From positions 5,250,437 to 5,305,868 of the forward strand of contig NZ_CP024866.1 of NCBI RefSeq assembly GCF_004136015.1: a DNA stretch of 55,432 bases. Reading direction: 5' to 3'. The DNA is from Pseudomonas sp. ACM7. Lineage in GTDB: Bacteria > Pseudomonadota > Gammaproteobacteria > Pseudomonadales > Pseudomonadaceae. The notes under the pieces are model-generated. The model made no database searches. It saw nothing but the letters and a program-made list of their open reading frames with translations, and was not told where the DNA came from. Below, piece after piece: positions 46,031-54,938 of the stretch (the first letter of the stretch is position 1; each line of letters opens with the position of its first letter). The translations under genes and the position numbers were made by a program.

Positions 46031-46644
46031 CCGAGGCCACACGGTCGGGCGGCTACGACTGGGGCGCGCGCTCGGCGGACATCGTTTCGGCGCTCTGGCC
46101 GGAGCGGGTGGAGGCGCTGGTCTCGGTGAGCGGCTACCTCATCGGCAATCAGGCCGCAGGCAAGAATCCGTTGCCGCCCAAGGCCGAGCTGCAATGGTGG
46201 TACCAGTTCTACTTCGCTACCGAACGCGGCCAGGCCGGTTACGAAAAAAACCGCCACGACTTCGCCAAGTTGATCTGGGAGCTGGCCTCCCCGAAATGGA
46301 CCTTCGACGACGCGACTTTCGATCGCAGCGCGGTGGCCCTGGACAACCCCGATCATGTGGCTATTACGATCTTCAACTATCGCTGGCGGTTGGGCATGAT
46401 TCAGGGCGAACCTCAATATGAAGCGCTGGAGCAGCGGCTGGCCAAGGCGCCGGTCATTACGGTGCCGACCATTACCATGGAAGGTGACGCCAACGGGGCG
46501 CCACATCCGGCTGACGAAGATTATGCCAAGCGCTTCACCGGCAAATATGAGTACCGACTCATCAATGGCGGCATCGGCCACAACTTGCCGCAGGAAGATC
46601 CGCAGGCCTTTGCCAAGGCAGTGATCGACGCGGATCACCTCTGA
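46030..46644 (+). pseudogene. 5'-truncated alpha/beta hydrolase
   Basis: The open frame starts GGYDWGARSADIVSALWPER, the nucleophile-elbow region of alpha/beta hydrolases of the dehalogenase/epoxide hydrolase type, and continues to the normal C-terminus with GGIGHNLPQEDPQAFAKAV (catalytic His). About 110-130 N-terminal residues that should precede the elbow are missing, and an in-frame ATG at 46018 has no ribosome site. The protein end is intact and in frame, so the loss is a 5' deletion. Probably not functional. Confidence 0.75.
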
Positions 46645-46673
46645 GCATTAGTGCCGCGAATAGTGTGCTCGCT

Positions 46674-46705
46674 GATCGTTCCCACGCGGGAGCGTGGGAA
46701 CGATC
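46674..46705. repeat. 14-bp-stem palindrome, copy 1
   Basis: GATCGTTCCCACGC, GGGA loop, GCGTGGGAACGATC: a perfect hairpin followed by TTTA. An identical element lies at 47220-47251, and a half copy at 42839. It lies just after the hydrolase remnant and may terminate transcription in either direction. Confidence 0.9.
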
Positions 46706-46738
46706 TTTATTACATTTTTGTTATTCGTCAGGCACTGG

Positions 46739-47179
46739 TCAGGCCTGCTCCATCATTTGGATCAGGTTTTCTGGCCAGACTGTTTCAGCGGTATCTTTCA
46801 GCTCAGCGACTGACCACCATTTGTGTTCAGTCATCACCCGGGTTTCATCGGCAGTCCAGCCATCACGCGTCAGCCGTTCACCGTCAGCTCGGACGATGAA
46901 GTAGCGTTCCACGGACAAGACGGTTTCGCCGCTGGGCAACATCATCGAAAAGCTGCGCTCTGCCACGCTAGTGTCCACTGTGTCGACATGCAGTCCGGTC
47001 TCTTCATGCAGTTCGCGTATGGCGGCGGCTTCAAAGGTTTCACCTTCCTCAAGACCGCCGCCCGGCGTAGCCCAATAGTCGCGTCCGTCCAAAGCATCGC
47101 CCTTGTGCTGGAAGCGAAACAGCAAGACCTGACGGGCGGGATTGATCACAAGGAGTCGTGCAGCGTTACGTTGGCGCAT
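46739..47179 (-). CDS. Nudix hydrolase
   Basis: 146 residues from ATG 47179 (AGAGAA upstream); an ATG 18 bases earlier has no ribosome site. The complete Nudix box GGLEEGETFEAAAIRELHEE + TGL is present near residue 42 (G-x5-E-x7-R-E-x2-E-E-x-G). It hydrolyses a nucleoside diphosphate linked to another moiety; substrate unknown. The gene is flanked exactly by two identical palindromes at 46674 and 47220. Confidence 0.85.
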   Translation of the reverse strand: MRQRNAARLLVINPARQVLLFRFQHKGDALDGRDYWATPGGGLEEGETFEAAAIRELHEETGLHVDTVDTSVAERSFSMMLPSGETVLSVERYFIVRADGERLTRDGWTADETRVMTEHKWWSVAELKDTAETVWPENLIQMMEQA

Positions 47180-47219
47180 CAAAAATTCTCTTTCCATAGA
47201 CGTTACAGCTCAAGTTGCT

Positions 47220-47251
47220 GATCGTTCCCACGCGGGAGCGTGGGAACGATC
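47220..47251. repeat. 14-bp-stem palindrome, copy 2
   Basis: Identical to the element at 46674-46705. It lies between the Nudix gene and the end of ppnN. Confidence 0.9.
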
Positions 47252-47264
47252 TTTATTAGCTTTG

Positions 47265-48638
47265 TTACGCAACCACTTGATAACACGGCACATACGCCGC
47301 GCCGCCCGGCAGTTTCATCCGGTGCTGGGCGACGAAGGCCTTGAGCAGTTGATCCAGCGGTTGCATTACCGCCGCATCGCCACGGATCTGGTAAGGCCCG
47401 TGCTCTTCGATCAGGCGGATGCCCTTGTCCTTGACGTTGCCGGCGACGATGCCGGAGAACGCGCGGCGCAGGTTGGCGGCCAGTTCGTGGGCCGGCAGGT
47501 TGCGGCTCAGTTTCAGGTTGGCCATGTTTTCGTGGGTTGGATCGAACGGACGCTGGAAGCCTTCGTCGATCTTCAGCAGCCAGTTGAAATGGAACGCGTC
47601 ATTGCGCTCGCGGCGGAACTGTTTGACTGCCTTTAGACCTTGAGTCATTTGACGCGCGACTTCAGCCGGGTCGTCGATGATGATTTCGTAATGTTGCTTG
47701 GCAGCGTCACCCAAGGTGGCGCCGACGAACGCATCCAGTTGCTCCAGATACGGCGCGGCATGTTTCGGTCCGGTGAGGACCACGGGGAAGGGCAGGCCAG
47801 CGTTGTCCGGGTGCATCAGGATACCGAGCAGGTACAGGAACTCTTCGGCGGTGCCGGCGCCGCCCGGGAAAATGATGATGCCGTGGCCGACGCGGACGAA
47901 GGCTTCCAGACGTTTTTCGATGTCCGGCAGGATCACCAGTTCGTTGACGATCGGGTTCGGCGCTTCGGCAGCGATGATGCCCGGCTCGGTCAAACCGAGG
48001 TAGCGGCCGCCGTGGATGCGCTGTTTGGCGTGGGCGATGGTCGCGCCTTTCATCGGGCCTTTCATCACGCCAGGACCGCAACCGGTGCAGATGTCGAGGC
48101 TGCGCAGGCCCAGTTCGTGGCCGACTTTCTTGGTGTATTTGTATTCTTCAGTATTGATCGAGTGGCCGCCCCAGCACACCACGATCTTCGGCTCGACGCC
48201 GGGGCGCAGGGTGCGGGCGTTGCGCAGCAGGTGGAACACGTAGTCGCTGATGCCCTGGGAGGTGCTCAGGTCGATGCGCTGGGCGTCGAGTTCGTTTTCG
48301 GTGTAGACGATGTCGCGCAGGGCGCTGAAGAGCATTTCCCGGGTGCTGGCGATCATTTCGCCATCAACGAAGGCGTCGGCCGGGGCGTTCAGCAGTTCCA
48401 GGCGTACGCCACGGTCCTGCTGGTGAATGCGGATTTCGAAGTCCTTGTAGGCCTCGAGGATGGTTTTTGCGTTATCGACATGGGCGCCGGTATTGAGGAT
48501 GGCCAGGGCGCACTGGCGGAATAAGGTGTAGGTGCTGCCGGATCCGGCTTCGCTCAGTTGCTGTACTTCACGTTGAGAAAGGGTTTCCAGGCTGCCTTTT
48601 GGGCTGACCGAGGCGTTGATTACTTGTCGTTGGGTCAT
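47265..48638 (-). CDS. ppnN: Pyrimidine/purine nucleotide 5'-monophosphate nucleosidase PpnN
   Basis: A 457-residue LOG-family protein with the N-terminal extension typical of PpnN/YgdH. GCGPGVMKGPMKGA and PGGAGTAEEFLYLL are the phosphate-binding and PGGxGT catalytic motifs (about residues 190 and 265). It cleaves nucleotide monophosphates to ribose-5-phosphate and free base; E. coli PpnN is also a (p)ppGpp target. Monocistronic, divergent from the DUF3087 gene across about 210 bases that hold no gene I can see. Confidence 0.9.
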   Translation of the reverse strand: MTQRQVINASVSPKGSLETLSQREVQQLSEAGSGSTYTLFRQCALAILNTGAHVDNAKTILEAYKDFEIRIHQQDRGVRLELLNAPADAFVDGEMIASTREMLFSALRDIVYTENELDAQRIDLSTSQGISDYVFHLLRNARTLRPGVEPKIVVCWGGHSINTEEYKYTKKVGHELGLRSLDICTGCGPGVMKGPMKGATIAHAKQRIHGGRYLGLTEPGIIAAEAPNPIVNELVILPDIEKRLEAFVRVGHGIIIFPGGAGTAEEFLYLLGILMHPDNAGLPFPVVLTGPKHAAPYLEQLDAFVGATLGDAAKQHYEIIIDDPAEVARQMTQGLKAVKQFRRERNDAFHFNWLLKIDEGFQRPFDPTHENMANLKLSRNLPAHELAANLRRAFSGIVAGNVKDKGIRLIEEHGPYQIRGDAAVMQPLDQLLKAFVAQHRMKLPGGAAYVPCYQVVA

Positions 48639-48849
48639 TCAATGATCCTTAAAACGATGCCATTCATACAGTCAAATGGCATCCGAATAGTATGTATCCA
48701 TGAAAGAAGATGGCACGAACTGCGCTGTATCGCCATTTCCCCGTTTGACGATGAAAAGATGAAAAGGAGCCTCAGCATAGCTAAATCCCCTGCAGAGGCG
48801 ATAATGCCCCGCAGCCTTTTTACCCATGCCCTCAAGGAACCCCGTCGCG

Positions 48850-49374
48850 ATGTTCGAAATCCAGCCGCAGAACCCCGAGCGCTATCGAAGCCAGACGCGA
48901 CGCAGCACGATAATCATAGCCTTGATTTTCCTGGCCCTGGCGATGGTGTTGTCCACCACGGCGGTGGTGTTGTTCGGCGAACCCGGTGGCGACAATCTGC
49001 GATTTAACGTCGGCGGCGTGTTTGTGTCGGTGCTGCTGATGGCAGCGCTGATGCGCGGCACGTTCTGGACCCAGCCATGGATGGCCCCGGCGGTTTACGG
49101 CTGGCAGCTCAAGCGCAGCCTGATGAGCATCACTAACGTCATGCATCAGGTGACGGCGGCGGTGGAGAAGGAGGATCCGACGGCCATGAAGCTGCTGCGT
49201 TTCTACCATCTGGGGTTGAGCCAGATGCACGAGTTGGACGGCAACTCCAGTGATCACAGCCAGTTGACCCGCGAGATGGATCAGCACAAGGCGCGGATGG
49301 AAGCGCTGGGCATCGAGACTGATCAGACGCAATTGAATCCTGCCTGGATAGAGGCCGTGAAGCAGGCCTCGTAG
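48850..49374 (+). CDS. DUF3087 family membrane protein
   Basis: 174 residues from ATG 48850, with AAGGAA about 11 bases upstream. Two membrane segments (about 22-42 and 52-72) are followed by a helical cytoplasmic domain with RFYHLGLSQMHELDGNSS. This is the DUF3087 pattern, function unknown. The 216 bases after it contain CGTCATGGGTCAT twice, at about 49528 and 49588. Confidence 0.75.
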   Translation: MFEIQPQNPERYRSQTRRSTIIIALIFLALAMVLSTTAVVLFGEPGGDNLRFNVGGVFVSVLLMAALMRGTFWTQPWMAPAVYGWQLKRSLMSITNVMHQVTAAVEKEDPTAMKLLRFYHLGLSQMHELDGNSSDHSQLTREMDQHKARMEALGIETDQTQLNPAWIEAVKQAS

Positions 49375-49590
49375 TAAAAACTGTGGTGTAGGCGAAATCC
49401 GCAGTATTGGCTGAGGACGTGGAAGAACAGTATTCCTGGCGAGCCGGTGGTGAGAATAGTTCTCGCGCAAATCACCTATCCGGTGTTTGATGAGGCATAG
49501 TCGCCTGCCACCAGGCGGCTTATACCCGTCATGGGTCATAAAAAGGGCGAACGGGAAGATTCGCCGTGTGATCAGCATTCAGGGAGCGTC

Positions 49591-51168
49591 ATGGGTCATC
49601 CGTCCGTCAACAATCGAATTGAACAATCGCGCCATGGCGTGCCTTGGGTCGCCGAGCAAGCCGGGGCAACTCTCAAGGTTCGCTCTGCGGTGATTCTGCT
49701 GGTCGCGGTGTGCCTGTCCATGACGGCTATCGTGATTTGGGAAGCCTGGAACTCGCGCCAGTACCATCTGCATGACAAGGAAGTGGCGATGTCCAACCTT
49801 GCGCAGACCCTGGCCTCGCAAGCACAGGCGTCGATCAAGCAAGCCGATACGCTGCTGTTGACCCTGGTGGATCGCCTCGAAAACGACGGCATCGACCAGG
49901 CCCGGATGCCCCGGCTGGAGCGTTTACTCAAGGCCCAGCGCAGTGAGTTGAGCCAGCTCCATGGCTTGTTTATCTATGATGAAGAAGGGCGCTGGATTGC
50001 CAATTCCAATGGCGCCGTCGTGCCGGATGCCAACAACGCCGATCGTGAGTATTTTATCTTCCATCGCAATCATCCCGACCGCGGTCCCCACATCGGCCCC
50101 TCGATCAAGAGTCGTTCGAGCGGTGAATGGATCATGACGGTGTCCCGCCGCGTCAATCATCCGGATGGCCGTTTTGCCGGCGTGGCGTTGGCAACGATTT
50201 ATCTCAGCCATTTCCTCGGGCTCTACGACAGCATCGACATGGGTCATAACGGCGTGATCAACCTGATCGCCGACGACGCCACCATCGTCGTCCGCCGGCC
50301 GTTCAAAGAAGCTGAAATCGGCATCAGCGTCGCCAAGGGACCGTTGTTTACGCAACTGTTGCCCAAGGGCAATTCAGGCACGGCAATGGTCCCGTCCTAT
50401 GTGGATGGCGTCGAGCGTGTGGTCGGATTTCGCAGGGTCGACGGTTATCCGCTGATCATCTTTGCGGCGCTGAACAAAGATGAAGTCCTGGCCGCCTGGC
50501 GTGAGGAGGTACTGCTGAGTGCCGGGATCGTCTCGTTATTCCTGGGGTTTCTGGGCGTCCTCGGTTATCGCCTCATTCGCCTCATGAGGCAGCAGAACCA
50601 TGTGCAGGGCGTATTGCTGGATACGCAGGAAAAACTGATCGAGGTCAACCGCAGTCTTGAGTTGCTGGCGCTGGAGGACGCGCTGACCGGACTGTCCAAC
50701 CGGCGTCAGTTCGATCTGTTCATCCTCGCCGAAATGGGCCGCGCCAGGCGCAACCAGACCCACCTCGCGCTGCTGATGATCGATGTCGATCACTTCAAGA
50801 GCTTCAATGATCTTTACGGCCATGTGGCCGGCGATGAGTGTTTGCGCAACATCAGCACGATCATCCGGGACAACATCAAGCGCCCCGGTGACCTGTCTGC
50901 CCGCTATGGTGGCGAAGAATTTGCGGTGGTACTACCCGGCACCGACTACGTGGGGGCGTTTCTGGTGGCGGAAAAAATCCGCCGCGCGGTTCAGCAGGCC
51001 GGCATCCGACACAGTGAAGGGGCTGAAGGCACGGTGACGGTCAGCCTGGGGGTCGCCGCTTACGATCCGGCGTCACAAGCCCAGCCCAGCGACCTGGTGG
51101 GGGCCGCCGACAAGGCGCTTTACGTGGCCAAGGCCAGCGGCCGGAACATGAGCGTCATTGCCAACTGA
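49591..51168 (+). CDS. Membrane diguanylate cyclase (dCache-GGDEF)
   Basis: 525 residues from ATG 49591 (AGGGAG upstream); an in-frame ATG at 49531 lacks one. TM1 at about 28-50, a periplasmic domain of about 240 residues of double-Cache type (NADREYFIFHRNHPDRGPHI, GRFAGVALATIYLSHF), TM2 at about 295-318, then GGDEF at about 355-520. The active site is RYGGEEF and is intact. RPGD five residues before it is the RxxD inhibitory site, so product feedback is expected. It makes cyclic di-GMP in response to a periplasmic signal. Confidence 0.9.
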   Translation: MGHPSVNNRIEQSRHGVPWVAEQAGATLKVRSAVILLVAVCLSMTAIVIWEAWNSRQYHLHDKEVAMSNLAQTLASQAQASIKQADTLLLTLVDRLENDGIDQARMPRLERLLKAQRSELSQLHGLFIYDEEGRWIANSNGAVVPDANNADREYFIFHRNHPDRGPHIGPSIKSRSSGEWIMTVSRRVNHPDGRFAGVALATIYLSHFLGLYDSIDMGHNGVINLIADDATIVVRRPFKEAEIGISVAKGPLFTQLLPKGNSGTAMVPSYVDGVERVVGFRRVDGYPLIIFAALNKDEVLAAWREEVLLSAGIVSLFLGFLGVLGYRLIRLMRQQNHVQGVLLDTQEKLIEVNRSLELLALEDALTGLSNRRQFDLFILAEMGRARRNQTHLALLMIDVDHFKSFNDLYGHVAGDECLRNISTIIRDNIKRPGDLSARYGGEEFAVVLPGTDYVGAFLVAEKIRRAVQQAGIRHSEGAEGTVTVSLGVAAYDPASQAQPSDLVGAADKALYVAKASGRNMSVIAN

Positions 51169-51170
51169 AT

Positions 51171-52088
51171 TCAAACAAACCGGTCACTGCCCTGAACCAG
51201 TTTGGTTGACAGGTACGATTGCTTGAGTTTTTCCAGCCACCAGCCCAAGGCGCGGCCGTCGTGATCGCCACGCCAGCCGGCATACAAGATATTCGGCTCA
51301 CGCGGGTCGGCCATCTGTTTTTCAACCAGCGTGCCGTTTTTCAGCAACGAGCCGACCCGATGCTTCGGTAACCAACCCACGCCCAACCCGTCGCACTGGG
51401 CGAGGATCTTGGCGCGCATGGTCGGCACAGCGAGCACCGGTTGGCCGCCGGAGACGCCGTAAGTGCTGCCCTCGGTAACCCTGGACGAATCGGCCACGAC
51501 AATCGCCCGATGCTGCGCAACCATGGCGCGTGAAATCGGCTCCTGGGCCCTGGCCAGCGGGTGCCTGGGTGACACCGCGAACACCCATTCCATTTCCCCC
51601 AGTTGCATCCAGCGCAAGGAGGGGATCGCCAGTGGCTCGTTGGTGGCGCCGATGATCAGGTCCGCGCGGCCTTCACGCAGGGCTTCCCAAACACCTTTGA
51701 GGACTTCCTGAGTGATGCGCAACGGCACGCCGGATTCCAGCGCATCGAACTCGTGAATCACCGGGATCAACGCTTCGAATTCGAGCAACTCATCGGTGAC
51801 GATCCATAGCCGGCTCTCCCAGCCATTGGCCACTTGCTGCACCCGCTGGGTCAGCCGCGAGACGTCTTGCATCAGTCGCGCCGCCTCGTTCACCAGCAAC
51901 TCACCCGCCGGGGTCAGTTGCAAGCGGTAGCGACGACGGTCGAACAGCAAGGCGTCAAAGCGTTCCTCCAGTTGTCGCGCGGCGTAGGACACCGTCGAGG
52001 GCGCCTTGCCCAAGTGGGCCGCGGCCCGGGACAGGCTTCCGGTTTCCCGGATGGCTTCGAGCAGCGTGAGATCTTCAATCGACAACAT
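51171..52088 (-). CDS. LysR-family transcriptional regulator
   Basis: 305 residues. The N-terminal winged HTH reads LLEAIRETGSLSRAAAHLGK and then APSTVSYAARQLEERF; the C-terminal effector domain (about 90-290) follows. It is convergent with the diguanylate cyclase gene, with only two bases between the stop codons. Target unknown. A DUF2784 gene and a DapA-family gene lie upstream in the same direction; a single REP half separates them. Confidence 0.88.
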   Translation of the reverse strand: MLSIEDLTLLEAIRETGSLSRAAAHLGKAPSTVSYAARQLEERFDALLFDRRRYRLQLTPAGELLVNEAARLMQDVSRLTQRVQQVANGWESRLWIVTDELLEFEALIPVIHEFDALESGVPLRITQEVLKGVWEALREGRADLIIGATNEPLAIPSLRWMQLGEMEWVFAVSPRHPLARAQEPISRAMVAQHRAIVVADSSRVTEGSTYGVSGGQPVLAVPTMRAKILAQCDGLGVGWLPKHRVGSLLKNGTLVEKQMADPREPNILYAGWRGDHDGRALGWWLEKLKQSYLSTKLVQGSDRFV

Positions 52089-52111
52089 GGGCAGAGTCCT
52101 TGAACGAACAA

Positions 52112-52146
52112 GATCAAAAGATCGCAGTCTGCGGCAGCTCCTACGC
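52112..52146. repeat. Single REP half
   Basis: CAAAAGATCGCAGTCTGCGG then CAGCTCCTACG. The TAG stop of the DUF2784 gene (52141-52143, minus) lies in it. Confidence 0.85.
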
Positions 52147-52515
52147 GCCCGTTGGGCGCTGCCACAGCCTGATCAACCGAAGGTAGACCACCACGTTGAT
52201 CGCCAGCACCACGCTGCCCAGTCCCAGCTGAATCGCCGGTGTCAGGCCCGCCGGGTAAATGACCGGCCACACGTAGTGTTCGATGAAACCGCCGCTATAA
52301 CCGGTTTGCCCGGCCGCGTCGCGCATGAGGTTTTCCCACTGCGTCAGCGGGCAGGTCAGGTGGAAGACTTCCACCGACACACCCCACACCGCCGCGGGCA
52401 GGTGCCACCAGATCAGGGGGCGCCATTTGAGCACCAGCAGCCCGCCGAACAGCACGAACAGAATGAACAACAGATGAAACAGGACCAGCCCGTCGGCGGC
52501 GATTCGGTAAAGCAT
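52141..52515 (-). CDS. DUF2784 family membrane protein
   Basis: 124 residues with four membrane segments. FHLLFILFVLFGGLLVLKW and the LTCPLTQWENLMRDAAG loop are DUF2784 features. Function unknown. The stop codon TAG is supplied by the REP half at 52112-52146, so the last residue or two may have changed when the REP arrived. The DapA-family gene begins upstream in the same orientation, 60 bases away. Confidence 0.8.
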   Translation of the reverse strand: MLYRIAADGLVLFHLLFILFVLFGGLLVLKWRPLIWWHLPAAVWGVSVEVFHLTCPLTQWENLMRDAAGQTGYSGGFIEHYVWPVIYPAGLTPAIQLGLGSVVLAINVVVYLRLIRLWQRPTGA

Positions 52516-52575
52516 GTCGACTCCATGACGCGTTATGCGAATGGCTCCATGGTACTCGGGCTGGTTGCTGGCGCT

Positions 52576-53451
52576 CTATCGATTGTTGCTGTTCAACGCC
52601 GCCAGTACTTCCTTCAGACGCACCGCCATGGCTACGCTGCTGCGTTGCATCGGCGCGCGCAGTTCGTCGTCGATCAAGCCTTCAAGGGACAGGGCGGTTT
52701 TCACCGGGGCGGGATTGGGCTCGATGAACAGGCTGTGAATCAGCGGCAACAGTTGGAAGAATGTCGCTCGACCAGTCGCTAACCGGTTGTCGCGGATCTG
52801 TTGATATAACGCCACGAACAGCTCCGGATGAACATGCGCCGAAGCGGCAATGGCGCCTTTGGCGCCCAGGCACAAGGCGCTGAAGATCTGGTTATCTTCG
52901 CCGCACAGCACGTCGACCTTGCCACTGCCTAGCAGTGCCAGGGTGTTGGACTGATTGCCGCCGCAATCCTTGATCGCGACGATTCGCTCATGGGCGACGA
53001 TGTTGAGCAGGGTTGCCTGCTCGAACGCCACGCCGGTGCGGTAAGGGATGTCGTAAAGAATGAGCGGAACGCTGGAGGCATCGGCGACGGCTTTGAAAAA
53101 CGCTTCGAGGCCCGCCTGGGAAGGGCGGATGTAATACGGCGGCGGTACCAGCAAACCGGCCAGTGGACGTTTCAGGATTTCGCTCTGAAATTGCAGCAGC
53201 TCGGTCATATTGTTGCCGGCCAGGCCCATGACCACCCGTTCCGCCGGCACCTGCGCCAGCACCGCATCGAGCACCGCCAGTTGCTCGTGTTTGCTCAGTG
53301 CCGCCGCTTCCGCCGTGGTGCCGCAGACCACAACGCCATCGACACCTTTTTCCAGCAGATGATTGACCAACCGGCGCAAGCCGACGAAATCGATCGCACC
53401 GTTGCGAAACGGTGTAACGAGAGGGACCCAGATACCTTGAAACGATGACAT
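52576..53451 (-). CDS. DapA-family lyase (dihydrodipicolinate synthase-like)
   Basis: A 291-residue class I aldolase TIM barrel. VPLVTPFRNGAIDFVGLRRL, VVCGTTAEAAAL (GTTGE-like), YDIPYRTG (catalytic Tyr region) and IVAIKDCGGN with the Schiff-base lysine near residue 162 are all visible. It could be 4-hydroxytetrahydrodipicolinate synthase for lysine, or another pyruvate-dependent aldolase; the standard DapA motif GTTGES is altered, so a paralogue is likely. The 417-base gap upstream holds a hairpin and one candidate small gene. Confidence 0.8.
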   Translation of the reverse strand: MSSFQGIWVPLVTPFRNGAIDFVGLRRLVNHLLEKGVDGVVVCGTTAEAAALSKHEQLAVLDAVLAQVPAERVVMGLAGNNMTELLQFQSEILKRPLAGLLVPPPYYIRPSQAGLEAFFKAVADASSVPLILYDIPYRTGVAFEQATLLNIVAHERIVAIKDCGGNQSNTLALLGSGKVDVLCGEDNQIFSALCLGAKGAIAASAHVHPELFVALYQQIRDNRLATGRATFFQLLPLIHSLFIEPNPAPVKTALSLEGLIDDELRAPMQRSSVAMAVRLKEVLAALNSNNR

Positions 53452-53536
53452 GCACTTACTCCTGAAGGTTGACCGATTTCGTCACCGTCAGAAGCGTAGA
53501 AGGCAGTAAGCAAGGGAGGGTGTCCGTCGCGCTCAA

Positions 53537-53563
53537 TGTCCTGTCAGCTCATCTGACGGGACA
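53537..53563 (-). terminator. Hairpin upstream of the DapA-family gene
   Basis: TGTCCTGTCAG pairs with CTGACGGGACA (one G-T pair) around a CTCAT loop. It lies between the candidate 34-residue frame and the DapA-family gene. There is no T-run, so attenuation or a protein site is as likely as termination. Confidence 0.4.
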
Positions 53564-53574
53564 GCGCGCCCCGG

Positions 53575-53679
53575 TCACATGAGCGACTGTTTCTTCGATT
53601 TGAGGGCGTGCGCAACGCAACCTTGCGCCTTGGCATTCAAGCCAATGACGACAGTGTTGAGGTTGAAGGTTGCGGACAT
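53575..53679 (-). CDS. Candidate 34-residue peptide upstream of the DapA-family gene
   Basis: ATG 53679 has AGGGTG about 10 bases upstream and the frame ends at TGA 53575-53577. The peptide starts MSATFNLNTVVIGLNAKAQG and continues with one Cys, then basic residues. Composition looks coding-like and it is transcribed towards the DapA-family gene. It is too short to be sure. The remaining 190 bases up to azlC show no gene. Confidence 0.35.
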   Translation of the reverse strand: MSATFNLNTVVIGLNAKAQGCVAHALKSKKQSLM

Positions 53680-53868
53680 ACTTGCTTACACCCTGAATGA
53701 GGCGCTCAGTTTTAAAAGCCGGCGCGATTTTTGTCAATCGCGAAAATCAGCGAGCTCCGCACGCATTCTGCCGTTGTGCCTGGCCGCGGACCAAGTGCGC
53801 AAGATTGTTCAAGCCTTCGGCCATGACTGCTGGCACAGTCTGAAGTCTTTCCCTGGTTGTAGAGCGTT

Positions 53869-54567
53869 ATGTCCAATTCACTCATGCCGCGCAGTGCCTT
53901 TCTTCGCGGCGCTGCGGCGATCATGCCGTTGTCCCTGGCCACCGCGCCCTGGGGACTGCTGGCCGGCTCCATGGCCATCGAGGCCAATCTCACGCCCCTG
54001 CAAGGCCAGGGGTTGTCGAGCATCGTGTTTGCCGGGGCGGCGCAACTGGTGGCGATCGGCATGCTCAAGGGCGGTGCCGGGATCTTTTCGATTTTGCTGA
54101 CGACGCTGCTGCTGACCTCCCAGCATTTGCTTTACGGGATGAGCCTGCGTTCGGTGATTTCGCCGTTGCCGGGTCGCTGGCGTGTGGGGTTGGGCTTTTT
54201 GCTCACCGATGAGCTGTTCGCCCTGACCAGTGCGCATGACAAACAACAGTTCAACCGCTGGTACGCGTTGGGTGTCGGCCTGACGTTTTACATCGCCTGG
54301 AACCTCTTCACCCTGGCCGGTATCGTACTGGGCAGCAGCATTCCGGGGCTGGAACATCTGGGACTGGACTTCTCCATCGCGGCGACTTTTATCGCCCTGA
54401 TCACCCCCGTGGTGCGGAACGTGCCGACCGTGGTGTGTGTGGCGGTGTCGCTGTTCTGCTCGGTGCTGTTCAGCTACTGGCAATGGGGCTCGGCGCTAGT
54501 ACTGTCGGGGTTGGCGGGCATGACCGCAGGCTTTATCTGCAACAAATTCTACGGTGGACGCACATGA
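53869..54567 (+). CDS. azlC: AzlC-family branched-chain amino acid exporter, large subunit
   Basis: 232 residues with about seven membrane segments. It opens RGAAAIMPLSLATAPWGLLA and contains IVFAGAAQLVAIGMLKGGAG and LTDELFALTS, the AzlC/YgaZ signature. With AzlD it exports branched-chain amino acids and analogues. Its stop overlaps the azlD start (ATGATG/TGA). The ribosome site is weak. Confidence 0.9.
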   Translation: MSNSLMPRSAFLRGAAAIMPLSLATAPWGLLAGSMAIEANLTPLQGQGLSSIVFAGAAQLVAIGMLKGGAGIFSILLTTLLLTSQHLLYGMSLRSVISPLPGRWRVGLGFLLTDELFALTSAHDKQQFNRWYALGVGLTFYIAWNLFTLAGIVLGSSIPGLEHLGLDFSIAATFIALITPVVRNVPTVVCVAVSLFCSVLFSYWQWGSALVLSGLAGMTAGFICNKFYGGRT

Positions 54568-54878
54568 TGGTCTGGGCGGTTATTTTTGGCATGGGGCTAT
54601 TGGTGTTCCTCAACCGCTATGTGTTTCTGGAGCCGCGGCTGCCCGTGCGCTTGAGCAGTAATGCGCGGCAGTTCCTGGGGTTTGCGGTGCCGGGCATGTT
54701 GACGGCGATCTGTGGGCCGATCGTGTTCATGCCGGACAAGCAGCTGAATCTGCAGTGGGACAACCCGTACCTGATCAGTTCGCTGGTGGCGGTGGGGCTG
54801 GTGCTTTACACCCGCAATACCTTGCTCAGCATGTTGTTGAGCATGGGGTTCTTCTTTTTGCTGCGTTGGTGGCTCTAA
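54564..54878 (+). CDS. azlD: AzlD-family exporter, small subunit
   Basis: 104 residues from ATG 54564, which overlaps the azlC stop by 4 bases; a second ATG at 54567 is possible. Four hydrophobic segments and the VFLNRYVFLEPRLP and FVPGM-like AVPGMLTAICGPI motifs identify AzlD. Small membrane subunit of the exporter. Confidence 0.88.
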   Translation: MMVWAVIFGMGLLVFLNRYVFLEPRLPVRLSSNARQFLGFAVPGMLTAICGPIVFMPDKQLNLQWDNPYLISSLVAVGLVLYTRNTLLSMLLSMGFFFLLRWWL

Positions 54879-54938
54879 GTCGTTCCCGTCGAAACTGTTC
54901 TACGCTTAAAGGGGCCCCCTACAGGAAGAGAGGTGAGC

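Noticed and set aside
45823..46638. A 271-codon minus-strand frame
   Set aside because: It is opposite the truncated hydrolase and only its low-coordinate end shows real homology, in a different frame (the exported-protein remnant).
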